DNA of 64,000 nucleotides from positions 165,093 to 229,092 of the forward strand of contig BPHC01000003.1 in assembly GCA_026003355.1 (NCBI GenBank), given 5' to 3'. Within the stretch, counting starts at the first letter, position 1. Every line of letters starts with the position of its first letter. The notes under the pieces are model-generated. The model made no database searches and was not told the origin of the DNA. It was given only the letters and a program-made list of their open reading frames with translations. The DNA is from Cyclobacteriaceae bacterium (GTDB lineage Bacteria; Bacteroidota; Bacteroidia; Cytophagales; Cyclobacteriaceae). The position numbers and the translations under genes are program-made. Shown in pieces: positions 47,429 to 56,617 of the stretch.

Positions 47429-50400
47429 TATTCAATTATTACACAGCGGTTATGCAAAATATCGTCTTCTACCTTTTTATATTTTACATCGCGCAAAATC
47501 CGCCCATCCGGATATTGTACCGATACACGGTCGTTGCGGTTGGCTATTTTTTGCGAACGTGCCGGCATAACCTTTTCAGCGGCAGGGCGGCTGTGCGGTG
47601 GCTGTGGCTGGCCTCCGCTTAGCAGCGAGCGCGACTCGTCTTTTTGCTCGTGGTAGCGTTGGCGGCGTTGCGCATGGGCTTCCTGCACTTCATCGGCCTG
47701 CTGCACGGGTATGTCGGCCTTCATCAGGAATGAAATGGTTTCTTCATTTATTTTCCCGATAAGACGTTTAAAGAGTTCAAAGCCTTCGAACTTGTAAATA
47801 AGCAGCGGATCTTTTTGTTCGTACACGGCTGTTTGCACCGACTGTTTCAGGTCGTCCATGTCGCGCAGGTGTTCTTTCCACAGTTGGTCAATGATGGCCA
47901 GGGTTACCATTTTTTCCATTGATCGGATAAGTTCGGCATTACCCGATTCCACACATTGTTTAAGCGGTGCAGATACGCCAATGGTTTTGTTGCCGTCGGT
48001 AAAGGGCACCAGTATGTTTACTACTGTGGCGCCCCGGGTTTTGAAGATATCTTTTATAACGGGAAGGGCCTTTTCGGCTATTGCCTTGTTCTTTTTGTGG
48101 TAATGTTCCAGGGCTTTATTGTACAGGTGGGCAGCAAGTTGCTGTTCGGTAAATTTTTCAAACTGCTCTTTGGTAATTTCATAATCCAGTGCCAGTATGC
48201 TCAGGGCGTTAAGTCGCAGGCTCTCGTAGTCTTCAGCGTTTTTTGCATTGGCGGCAATGTCTTCGCATGTATCGTTAAGCATGGTCAGGATGTCGAGCTC
48301 CAGGCGGTCGCCAAACAGGGCGTTGCGCCGGCGCTTGTAAATTACTTCGCGCTGGGCGTTCATAACGTTGTCGTACTCCAGCAGGCGCTTGCGTATGCCA
48401 AAGTTGTTTTCTTCTACTTTTTTCTGGGCCCGTTCTATGGAACGGGTTACCATGCGGTGCTGGATTACTTCGCCCTCTTTCAGGCCCAGGCGGTCCATAA
48501 TGCGCGCAATGCGTTCGGGCATAAACAGGCGCATCAGGTTATCTTCGAGCGACACGTAGAACTGCGAGGTGCCGGGGTCGCCCTGGCGGCCGGAGCGACC
48601 GCGCAGCTGGCGGTCGACCCTGCGTGATTCGTGGCGCTCGGTGCCGATAATGGCCAGGCCGCCTGCGGCTCTGGATTCCGGAGTAAGTTTAATGTCGGTA
48701 CCGCGGCCGGCCATGTTGGTGGCAATGGTAACGGTTCCGGGCTTACCGGCCTCGGCCACAATTTCGGCTTCGCGCTGGTGGTGTTTGGCGTTGAGCACCT
48801 GGTGTTTGATTTTGCGCAGCTGGAGCATGCGGCTTACCAGTTCGGATATTTCGACCGAGGTGGTACCTACCAGCACCGGGCGACCCTGTTCGGTTAGGCG
48901 TACAATTTCGTCAACCACGGCATTAAACTTTTCGCGCATGGTTTTGTACACCAGGTCGTCATAGTCCTTGCGGATTACCGGCTTGTGGGTGGGAATGGTA
49001 ACCACATCCAGTTTGTAAATGTCCCAGAATTCGGCTGCTTCGGTTATGGCTGTGCCGGTCATGCCGGCCAGCTTGTGGTACATGCGGAAATAGTTCTGTA
49101 GGGTAATGGTGGCATAGGTTTGGGTGGCATCTTCCACCTTTACATTTTCCTTGGCTTCTATTGCCTGGTGCAGGCCATCGGAATACCTGCGGCCTTCCAG
49201 TACCCGCCCTGTCTGCTCGTCAACAATTTTAACTTTCCCGTCCACAATAATATATTCGGTGTCGCGCTCAAACAGGGTATATGCCTTAAGCAACTGGTTA
49301 ACGCTGTGAATGCGCTGCGATTTAACCTGGTATTCGCGTATGAGCTCTTCTTTTTTCTGAAATTTTTCTGCTTCGCTCAGCGATGGGTCGTTTTCAATTT
49401 TGCTGAGTTCGGTGCCTATTTCGGGCAGAATGAAAAACTTCGGGTCCTCGCCTTCCTGGGTAATGAGGTCAATGCCTTTTTCGGTAAGCTCGACCGAGTT
49501 ATCTTTTTCATCGATGATGAAGTACAGGGGTTTATCGGCTTCGGGCAGGTTGCGCTTGTTGTCCTGCAGGTAGAAGTTTTCGGTTTTTTGCAGAATGGCT
49601 TTAATGCCCGTTTCGCTCAGGTATTTAATAAGGGGTTTGTTTTTGGGCAGGCCGCGGTAGGCGCGGAACAGGGCCAGACCGCCTTCTTTTTCGTTGCCCT
49701 CGCCTATGAGTTTTTTGGCTGTAACCAGAAAATCGTTAACCAGTTTTTTCTGGGCTTCAACCAGTTTATGAATGCGGGGTTTAAGTTCGTAATACTCGTG
49801 CTGGTCGCCTTTGGGTACCGGTCCGGAGATAATTAAGGGTGTACGCGCTTCGTCAATCAGTACGCTGTCCACCTCGTCTACCATGGCAAAATGATGACCG
49901 CGCTGCACGAGCTCTTCCGGGTCGCGGGCCATGTTGTCGCGCAGATAGTCAAACCCGAACTCATTGTTCGTTCCGTAGGTTATGTCGGCCTGGTAGGCAT
50001 TTCTGCGGGCCGGTGAGTTGGGTTCGTGCTTATCGATGCAGTCAACCCGCAGGCCATGAAACTGAAAAATCGGGCCCATCCATTCGCTGTCGCGCACCGA
50101 GAGGTAGTTGTTTACGGTAACAATATGTACGCCTCTGCGGGCCAGGGCATTGAGAAAGGCCGGCAGGGTGGCAACCAGCGTTTTGCCCTCGCCGGTAGCC
50201 ATTTCGGCAATTTTCCCCTGGTGCAGCACTATGCCCCCGATGAGTTGCACATCGTAGTGCACCATGTCCCAGGTAATGGTGTTGCCGGCGGCCAACCATT
50301 GGCGGTGCCAGCGGGCTTTGTTGCCCTCTATTTTTATGTTTTGCATGCGGGCCGCCAGTTCGCGGTCGTAGTCGGTAGCGTTAACCTCTATGTATTCGTT

Positions 50401-50772
50401 TTCGGCAAACCTGCGGGCCGTTTCGCGTACAATGGCAAAGGCTTTGGGCAGTGCTTTCATCAGCACTTTTTCGAGTTCCTTGTTGCGTTCTTCTTCCAGG
50501 CGGTCGGTTTCGTTGAAAATTTTCTCTTTTTCCGATACATCCAGGCCGGGGTTTTCGGCTATCTGCCGGTTCAGCGCTGCAATTTGTTGGTCAATGGCGC
50601 TGAGGTGCTCATCTATTAACGACTGAACCTGGCGGGTTTGCTGGCGCAATTCATCGGCCGAAAGAGATTCAAGTTTTTTTTCTTCCTCTTTTATCTGTTC
50701 CACCAGGGGCATAATCTGGCGGATATCTTTTTCTGATTTGGTGCCGAAGAGTTTGGTGAATAACTGAAGCAT
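47428..50772 (-). CDS. secA: Preprotein translocase ATPase SecA
   Basis: MATGEGKTLVATLPAFLNAL, TYGTNNEFGFDYLRDNM, GRGTDIKL, GRSGRQGDPG. Confidence 0.97.
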   Translation of the reverse strand: MLQLFTKLFGTKSEKDIRQIMPLVEQIKEEEKKLESLSADELRQQTRQVQSLIDEHLSAIDQQIAALNRQIAENPGLDVSEKEKIFNETDRLEEERNKELEKVLMKALPKAFAIVRETARRFAENEYIEVNATDYDRELAARMQNIKIEGNKARWHRQWLAAGNTITWDMVHYDVQLIGGIVLHQGKIAEMATGEGKTLVATLPAFLNALARRGVHIVTVNNYLSVRDSEWMGPIFQFHGLRVDCIDKHEPNSPARRNAYQADITYGTNNEFGFDYLRDNMARDPEELVQRGHHFAMVDEVDSVLIDEARTPLIISGPVPKGDQHEYYELKPRIHKLVEAQKKLVNDFLVTAKKLIGEGNEKEGGLALFRAYRGLPKNKPLIKYLSETGIKAILQKTENFYLQDNKRNLPEADKPLYFIIDEKDNSVELTEKGIDLITQEGEDPKFFILPEIGTELSKIENDPSLSEAEKFQKKEELIREYQVKSQRIHSVNQLLKAYTLFERDTEYIIVDGKVKIVDEQTGRVLEGRRYSDGLHQAIEAKENVKVEDATQTYATITLQNYFRMYHKLAGMTGTAITEAAEFWDIYKLDVVTIPTHKPVIRKDYDDLVYKTMREKFNAVVDEIVRLTEQGRPVLVGTTSVEISELVSRMLQLRKIKHQVLNAKHHQREAEIVAEAGKPGTVTIATNMAGRGTDIKLTPESRAAGGLAIIGTERHESRRVDRQLRGRSGRQGDPGTSQFYVSLEDNLMRLFMPERIARIMDRLGLKEGEVIQHRMVTRSIERAQKKVEENNFGIRKRLLEYDNVMNAQREVIYKRRRNALFGDRLELDILTMLNDTCEDIAANAKNAEDYESLRLNALSILALDYEITKEQFEKFTEQQLAAHLYNKALEHYHKKNKAIAEKALPVIKDIFKTRGATVVNILVPFTDGNKTIGVSAPLKQCVESGNAELIRSMEKMVTLAIIDQLWKEHLRDMDDLKQSVQTAVYEQKDPLLIYKFEGFELFKRLIGKINEETISFLMKADIPVQQADEVQEAHAQRRQRYHEQKDESRSLLSGGQPQPPHSRPAAEKVMPARSQKIANRNDRVSVQYPDGRILRDVKYKKVEDDILHNRCVIIE

Positions 50773-50907
50773 AGACTAAACAGCGGTAATTAACGATAAA
50801 ACAGGCCTTGCGGATGCAAGGGGGTTCAAAGTTACGGTGTTTTCGTTATTTAGCCACTTTGTGGTGCAGGCCGGTAAAATGGCGGGCAAAACCTGCGGCA
50901 ATGGCCA

Positions 50908-51684
50908 TTAGAGGTTTATTTGGCCGGTAAACACCTGTTCTGCAGGTCCTGTAAGGAAAATGTTGTCAAAGCTTTCGTTCTGTTTGCTGAATTCTACTTC
51001 CAGGCTGCCGCCCCGTGTGGTAATGTGTACGGGCGAAGTATAGCCATGTTGCCATGCAGCGGCCAGTGCTGCAGCCGTAACCCCTGTTCCGCACGAAAGG
51101 GTTTCATCTTCTACTCCGCGTTCGTAGGTGCGCACAGCAATGGTGTTGCCGGGCAGGGTTTCGGCAAAATTTACGTTGGTGCCGCCCTGCGCTTCGAAAC
51201 GTCTGTCGTGCCTTATGGCGCGCCCTTCGGGTACTACGGGGAAGTGTTCCAGCTGTTGTACCCATTTAATGAAGTGGGGTGAGCCGGTGTGAATAAAGAG
51301 GCCGTCGGGGTGGCGTTCGGCCGAATTTACCCGGTGCAGTGCTATGCGTATCCGGTTATTGGGCAGGAAAGTGGCCTTGTGGGGGCCGTCATAGGCTTCG
51401 AAGGTTGTGGTGTTTTTTATGATACCCAGTTGCTGGGCAAAGTGCACGCCTGCGCGGCTGCCGTTGCCACAAAGGCTTTGCGAGCCATCGGAGTTGTAAT
51501 AGTTAAGGAAGAAATCGGCCTGTTCAGATGGCTCGATTAAGATAAGCCCATCGGCCCCTATACCAAGTTTGCGGTGGCAAAGGCGCTGGATTTGCTTTGG
51601 TGCCAGATGTATTTTCCGGGTACGGTTGTCGATAAGGATGAAGTCGTTGCCGGTGGCCTGGTATTTGGCAAACTCGATGTTCAT
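50908..51684 (-). CDS. dapF: Diaminopimelate epimerase
   Basis: YQATGNDFILIDNR, LCGNGSRAGVHFA, LSCGTGVTAAAL. Confidence 0.95.
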   Translation of the reverse strand: MNIEFAKYQATGNDFILIDNRTRKIHLAPKQIQRLCHRKLGIGADGLILIEPSEQADFFLNYYNSDGSQSLCGNGSRAGVHFAQQLGIIKNTTTFEAYDGPHKATFLPNNRIRIALHRVNSAERHPDGLFIHTGSPHFIKWVQQLEHFPVVPEGRAIRHDRRFEAQGGTNVNFAETLPGNTIAVRTYERGVEDETLSCGTGVTAAALAAAWQHGYTSPVHITTRGGSLEVEFSKQNESFDNIFLTGPAEQVFTGQINL

Positions 51685-51703
51685 GGCGGGGCAAACAGGT
51701 TGC

Positions 51704-53383
51704 TTATTTTATTTCGCTTTGCAGTTTCAGGAATGCTTCGTTATCGGGGTTAATGGCCAGGGCTTTTTGTATTTCCTTCCGGGCGCTGGCTTTATCGTTT
51801 TTCTCATACAGAAAAAGATAGCTTCGCCAGTAATAGGCCGACGCGAGCTTCGGGTCCATTTCGGTTACCTGCTGGTAGGTGGTCAGCGCCTGGTCGGTTT
51901 GGTACAGCAGGCGTTGGCAGTGGGCCAGATAAATAAGTACGTTGGCTTCGGGCCAGTTTTTCAGATAGTTTTCATATTCGGTTTTGGCCTGTTCGTACTG
52001 TTTGTTGAAGAAATAGGCATCGGCCAGGAATAACAAGGCATCCTGGTTGTTTGGGTAGGTTTTCAGGTAGAAGGTAAAGTCGGCAATGGCTTCGGGGTAG
52101 TTTTCGTTTTCAAACAGGCATGCACCGCGCCAGTAGTAGCTTTGCAGGTTATCGGGGTTTTGGGCAATGCAACGGCTAAAGTCTTCGGCCCCGGCCAGGT
52201 ATTTTTTAAGCTGATAATAGGTAAGGCCACGGTAGTAGTAAATGTCGGACTTTTTGGGGTCGTAGCGGGCAGCGAGGGTAAAGTCGGGTATGGCCTCGTT
52301 AAGTTTTTTAAGCAGTTTTTTGGAGTTGGCCCGGTAAAAGTAGGCATCGCTGTTGGCTGGGTCCAGTTCAATTGCGCGGGTGTAATCGAGTATGGCTTCC
52401 TCGAGCAGGGGTTCGTTTATTTTCCCTTCGGCATAACCTAGCGAGTACTTGCTGTGTCCGCGCCACAAAAATGCCTGGAAGTCGAGCGGGTTAAGCTGGA
52501 TAGACCTGGAGAACTCGGTAATGGCTTCCTGAAATTTCTGTTCATTGTACCGGTTCATGCCGGCTGAGTAGAACTGAAGGGCACGGTCGGCATCGGTGGC
52601 GGGCGTAACCTGGCTGGTGGTTGCTGCGGGAGAGGTTTTGGGAGCAAAGTAAAAATCGCCTCCGGTAAGCGAGGTGGTCTCCCAGGGTATTTGCTGGCCG
52701 GCCGACTTTTCGGTTACTTCGGTTCGTACTTTTTTAAATACCTGTTCTATGGTTAAGGCGGGGTCGTTAAGATATTTCAACAATATGCTGGTATACAGGC
52801 CGTTTGCGCTTTCGCCATCGCTGGCTACGCGGCCGGGGGCGGTGGCATAGGCAATAAGAGTTCCTTTGGGTGCATTCATCAAGGCCAGGCCGCTGCCGGC
52901 GGTGTTGCGCGACCAGCTGCGTTCAAAGGGGTTGTTGCGGCAGGCATCCAGGATGATGATGTTTACTTTGGAGGAGGCGGTTTCCATGTAAGCCAGCACG
53001 CGGTCGGCTGCCACGCAGTCAAACTCAATCTGTTCGGCAGCCTGCAGGTCGGCTTCTACGGGTATCATATAATTAAGGCCTTTGTGCTGAATGCCATGGC
53101 CGGCGTAGTAAAACAGGCCTACTTCATAATCGCGCAGTTTTAACCCAAACTCATTGATGGCTTTTTTCATTCCCGCAAGGGTTTGGTTTTCGTAGCGGAT
53201 AACCTCAAAGCCAACTGATTGCAGGGCAGTGGCCATAGCCCGGGCGTCATTTACGGGGTTTTTAAGGGCACCGCCGTGTTCGTAGGCTGAGTTGCCGATT
53301 ATCAGGGCGAGTCGTTTACCGGCAGGCTGGGCGGGCAAGTGGAATGAGGCCAGCAGAAGCAGGCATATAGCAGGAGGCCGCAT
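51704..53383 (-). CDS. Secreted caspase-family (C14) peptidase with TPR repeats
   Basis: RLALIIGNSAYEHGGALKNPVNDARAMA, FYYAGHGIQHKG, IIILDACRNNPF; C-terminal TPRs. Confidence 0.9.
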   Translation of the reverse strand: MRPPAICLLLLASFHLPAQPAGKRLALIIGNSAYEHGGALKNPVNDARAMATALQSVGFEVIRYENQTLAGMKKAINEFGLKLRDYEVGLFYYAGHGIQHKGLNYMIPVEADLQAAEQIEFDCVAADRVLAYMETASSKVNIIILDACRNNPFERSWSRNTAGSGLALMNAPKGTLIAYATAPGRVASDGESANGLYTSILLKYLNDPALTIEQVFKKVRTEVTEKSAGQQIPWETTSLTGGDFYFAPKTSPAATTSQVTPATDADRALQFYSAGMNRYNEQKFQEAITEFSRSIQLNPLDFQAFLWRGHSKYSLGYAEGKINEPLLEEAILDYTRAIELDPANSDAYFYRANSKKLLKKLNEAIPDFTLAARYDPKKSDIYYYRGLTYYQLKKYLAGAEDFSRCIAQNPDNLQSYYWRGACLFENENYPEAIADFTFYLKTYPNNQDALLFLADAYFFNKQYEQAKTEYENYLKNWPEANVLIYLAHCQRLLYQTDQALTTYQQVTEMDPKLASAYYWRSYLFLYEKNDKASARKEIQKALAINPDNEAFLKLQSEIK

Positions 53384-53425
53384 GGCAGGAGTTTACTTTC
53401 GATAAAAGTAAAAAAATTCTTCAGC

Positions 53426-53623
53426 TTAATCAACCTCTTCGAAGTCTATGTATTCGCCGGCTTTTTCTGTGGGTTTGGAGCGGGTGGTTTTGGTTTGGTG
53501 TATATGTATGCCACCGTCTTTTTCGTTGTAGCCCTGGCGGGCATGATAGAAGAACAGCCTGAAAATGCCGAGTTTGTGCAGTACATAAAAAACCAGTATC
53601 AGAACAAGCAGCAACCTGAGCAT
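53426..53623 (-). CDS. Small membrane protein (DUF4834-like)
   Basis: MLRLLLVLILVFYVLHKLGIFRLFF. Confidence 0.6.
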   Translation of the reverse strand: MLRLLLVLILVFYVLHKLGIFRLFFYHARQGYNEKDGGIHIHQTKTTRSKPTEKAGEYIDFEEVD

Positions 53624-53676
53624 AGCGGATTACACCTTAAACGGTTTATGGTTGAAAAAAATTTCCGAACACAAAG

Positions 53677-56490
53677 TTAACGGCTAAGATACAGGTTTCT
53701 TTCGCTGTAGATTTTCAGAAAATAGTCGTCCATGAGGTCGTCAATAAAGTAAATGGCTTCGCCTGTTGACTTCATTTCCGGGCCAAGCTCTTTGTTTACC
53801 TCCGGAAACTTGTTAAACGAAAACACAGGTTCTTTAATGGCGTATCCCTTTCGCGCGGGTTTAAAGTCAAAATCCTTCACCTTGTTCACGCCCAGCATAA
53901 TTTTGGTGGCGTAGTTTACATAAGGTTCGTCATAGGCTTTGCAGATAAAGGGTACCGTACGCGATGCCCGGGGGTTGGCTTCTATTACATACACCCTGTC
54001 GTTTTTAATGGCAAACTGAATGTTTATTAAGCCTTTTACCTGCAGGGCCTGGGCAATTTTTATGGTATAATGTTCCATTTGCTTTATCACAAAGTCGCCC
54101 AGGTTGTAGGGAGGCAGTACGGCATACGAGTCGCCCGAATGAATGCCGGCCGGTTCGATGTGCTGCATTATGCCGATGATGTAAACATCCTGTCCATCGC
54201 TTATGGCATCGGCTTCGGCTTCTATGGCTCCGTCCAGGAAGTGGTCCAGCAGCACCTTGTTGTCGGGCAGGTGTTTCCAGATGTCGATAATATGCGATTC
54301 GAGTTCTTTTTCGTTTATAACAATCTTCATGCTTTGGCCGCCCAGCACATACGAGGGGCGCACCAGCAGCGGAAAGCCGATTTGCTTGGATACTTCGAGG
54401 GCCTCATCTGGATTGCGGGCTACGCCAAACTCGGGATAGGGTATGTTGAGGTCGCGTAGCAGGGACGAAAAGCGGCCACGGTCTTCGGCCAGGTCGAGCG
54501 AATCGAAAGAAGTGCCGATGATGGGGATATTGTATTTGTGCAGTTTTTCGGCCAGCTTCAGGGCGGTTTGTCCGCCCAGCTGTACGATTACGCCTTCGGG
54601 CTTTTCGTGCTGAATAATTTCGTAGAGGTGTTCCCAGAATACGGGTTCGAAGTAAAGTTTATCCGAGATGTCGAAGTCGGTTGAAACAGTTTCGGGATTG
54701 CAGTTTACCATAATGGTTTCAAAGCCGCATTCGCGTGCAGCCAGAACACCGTGCACGCACGAGTAGTCGAATTCAATACCCTGGCCAATGCGGTTGGGTC
54801 CCGATCCCAGCACCACCACCTTTCTGCGGGAAGAAGAAACCGATTCGTTTTCGGTGTCGAAGGTTGAATAATAATAAGGTGTGCGCGCTTCGAATTCGGC
54901 TGCGCAGGTATCGACCAGTTTATACACCCGGTTTATGCCCAGCCCGGTACGTTTTTTATACACTTCGCTTTCCAGGCAATGCAGCAGGTGGGCAATTTGC
55001 CGGTCGGCAAAACCTTTCTCTTTGGCTTTGCGCAGCAGGTCGGCGGGCACGGTGTCGAGGTCGTATTGTTCCAGTTCCTGTTCAATTTCTACCAGCTCTT
55101 CAATTTGTTTGAGGAACCATTTGTCGATTTTGGTGAGCTTGTGGATGGTTTTAAGCGGGATACCTATTTTGATGGCATCGTGAATATGGAAAATGCGGTT
55201 CCACGAGGGGTTGGCCAGGCTGTGTAGCAGTTCTTCCTGGTTGCGCAGCTCTTTGCCGTCAGCTCCCAGGCCGTTGCGCCTGATTTCGAGCGACTGGGCG
55301 GCTTTTTGCAGGGCCTCCTGAAAGTTGCGGCCTATGCCCATGGCTTCTCCTACCGATTTCATTTGCAGGCCCAGCGTGCGGTTGGCGCCTGCAAACTTGT
55401 CGAAATTCCAGCGCGGAATTTTTACAATTACATAATCCAGCGCGGGCTCGAAGTAGGCTGTTGTGGTGCCGGTAATGGCGTTTTTGAGTTCATCGAGATT
55501 GTAGCCAATGGCCAGTTTGGCCGCCACTTTGGCGATGGGATAACCGGTAGCTTTTGAGGCCAGCGCGGACGATCTTGACACGCGCGGGTTTATTTCCACA
55601 CCTACTATCTCATCGGTTTCGGGGTTTACCGCAAACTGCACGTTACAGCCGCCGGCAAAACGCCCTATACCATTAATCATTTTAATAGCCAGGTCGCGCA
55701 TGCGCTGATACACGGTGTCGGGCAGGGTCATGGCCGGTGCCACGGTTATGGAGTCACCGGTGTGTATGCCCATGGGGTCGAAGTTTTCGATGGAGCAGAT
55801 AATAATTACGTTGCCTGCGTTGTCGCGCAGGAGTTCCAGCTCGTATTCTTTCCAGCCCACAATGCTCTGTTCCACCAGCACTTCGTGAATGGGCGAGGCG
55901 TGCAGGCCGCGGTTCAGGGCCTCGTCAAAATCTTCGGGTTTATTTACAAACCCGCCGCCGGTGCCGCCCAGGGTAAACGATGGGCGGATAACCAGAGGAA
56001 AGCCTATTTGCTGGGCTATTTCTTTTCCCTGCAGAAACGAGGTGGCTATTGCGCCCCTGCATACGCTTACGCCCAGCTCGAGCATTTTAAGCCTGAATTT
56101 CTCGCGGTCTTCGGTGGTTTCAATGGCGTTGATGTCCACGCCTATAATGCGCACTCCGTAGTGCTGCCAAATGCCTGCTTTTTCGCACTCAATGCACAGG
56201 TTAAGCGCTGTTTGGCCGCCCATGGTGGGCAGCACGGCATCGATGTGGTGCTTTTCCAGAATTTCCCTGATCGACTTTTTGGTAAGCGGCCGCAGGTACA
56301 CGTGGTCGGCTGTTACCTTGTCGGTCATGATGGTGGCGGGATTGGAATTGATGAGCACCACTTCAATACCTTCTTCGCGCAACGATCGCGCGGCCTGCGA
56401 ACCGGAATAGTCAAATTCGCAGGCCTGGCCTATAATAATGGGGCCGCTGCCGATAATCAGTACGGAGCGGATGCTTCTGTCTCGGGGCAT
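53677..56490 (-). CDS. carB: Carbamoyl-phosphate synthase large subunit
   Basis: VLIIGSGPIIIGQACEFDYSG; second half VVVLGSGPNRIGQGIEFDYSC; start set at MPRDRSIRSV. Confidence 0.96.
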   Translation of the reverse strand: MPRDRSIRSVLIIGSGPIIIGQACEFDYSGSQAARSLREEGIEVVLINSNPATIMTDKVTADHVYLRPLTKKSIREILEKHHIDAVLPTMGGQTALNLCIECEKAGIWQHYGVRIIGVDINAIETTEDREKFRLKMLELGVSVCRGAIATSFLQGKEIAQQIGFPLVIRPSFTLGGTGGGFVNKPEDFDEALNRGLHASPIHEVLVEQSIVGWKEYELELLRDNAGNVIIICSIENFDPMGIHTGDSITVAPAMTLPDTVYQRMRDLAIKMINGIGRFAGGCNVQFAVNPETDEIVGVEINPRVSRSSALASKATGYPIAKVAAKLAIGYNLDELKNAITGTTTAYFEPALDYVIVKIPRWNFDKFAGANRTLGLQMKSVGEAMGIGRNFQEALQKAAQSLEIRRNGLGADGKELRNQEELLHSLANPSWNRIFHIHDAIKIGIPLKTIHKLTKIDKWFLKQIEELVEIEQELEQYDLDTVPADLLRKAKEKGFADRQIAHLLHCLESEVYKKRTGLGINRVYKLVDTCAAEFEARTPYYYSTFDTENESVSSSRRKVVVLGSGPNRIGQGIEFDYSCVHGVLAARECGFETIMVNCNPETVSTDFDISDKLYFEPVFWEHLYEIIQHEKPEGVIVQLGGQTALKLAEKLHKYNIPIIGTSFDSLDLAEDRGRFSSLLRDLNIPYPEFGVARNPDEALEVSKQIGFPLLVRPSYVLGGQSMKIVINEKELESHIIDIWKHLPDNKVLLDHFLDGAIEAEADAISDGQDVYIIGIMQHIEPAGIHSGDSYAVLPPYNLGDFVIKQMEHYTIKIAQALQVKGLINIQFAIKNDRVYVIEANPRASRTVPFICKAYDEPYVNYATKIMLGVNKVKDFDFKPARKGYAIKEPVFSFNKFPEVNKELGPEMKSTGEAIYFIDDLMDDYFLKIYSERNLYLSR

Positions 56491-56560
56491 TGTACGGGTT
56501 GTGGTTGGATAAAATTGGGCAAAAATAAAAAGGAATGCCGGCAACCCTGACCAGAATGAT

Positions 56561-56589
56561 AAAAAAAACCGCCTGCACTGCAGGCGGTT
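56561..56589 (-). terminator. Rho-independent terminator after the 56618..59950 gene
   Basis: AACCGCCTGCA-C-TGCAGGCGGTT stem, followed on minus strand by an 8-T run. Confidence 0.8.
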
Positions 56590-56617
56590 GGGCATGCAAT
56601 CGATGGATTTGAGTTGT

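Noticed and set aside
50806-50821. Small hairpin CCTTGC-GGAT-GCAAGG in the secA leader
   Set aside because: Only a 6-bp stem and no conserved regulatory motif recognised; insufficient evidence of function
55762-56550. Plus-strand 262-aa ORF
   Set aside because: Antisense to carB with no recognisable motifs
56491-56595. N-terminal extension of carB
   Set aside because: Would encode through the terminator hairpin; conserved CarB start is MPRDRSIRSVLIIGSG
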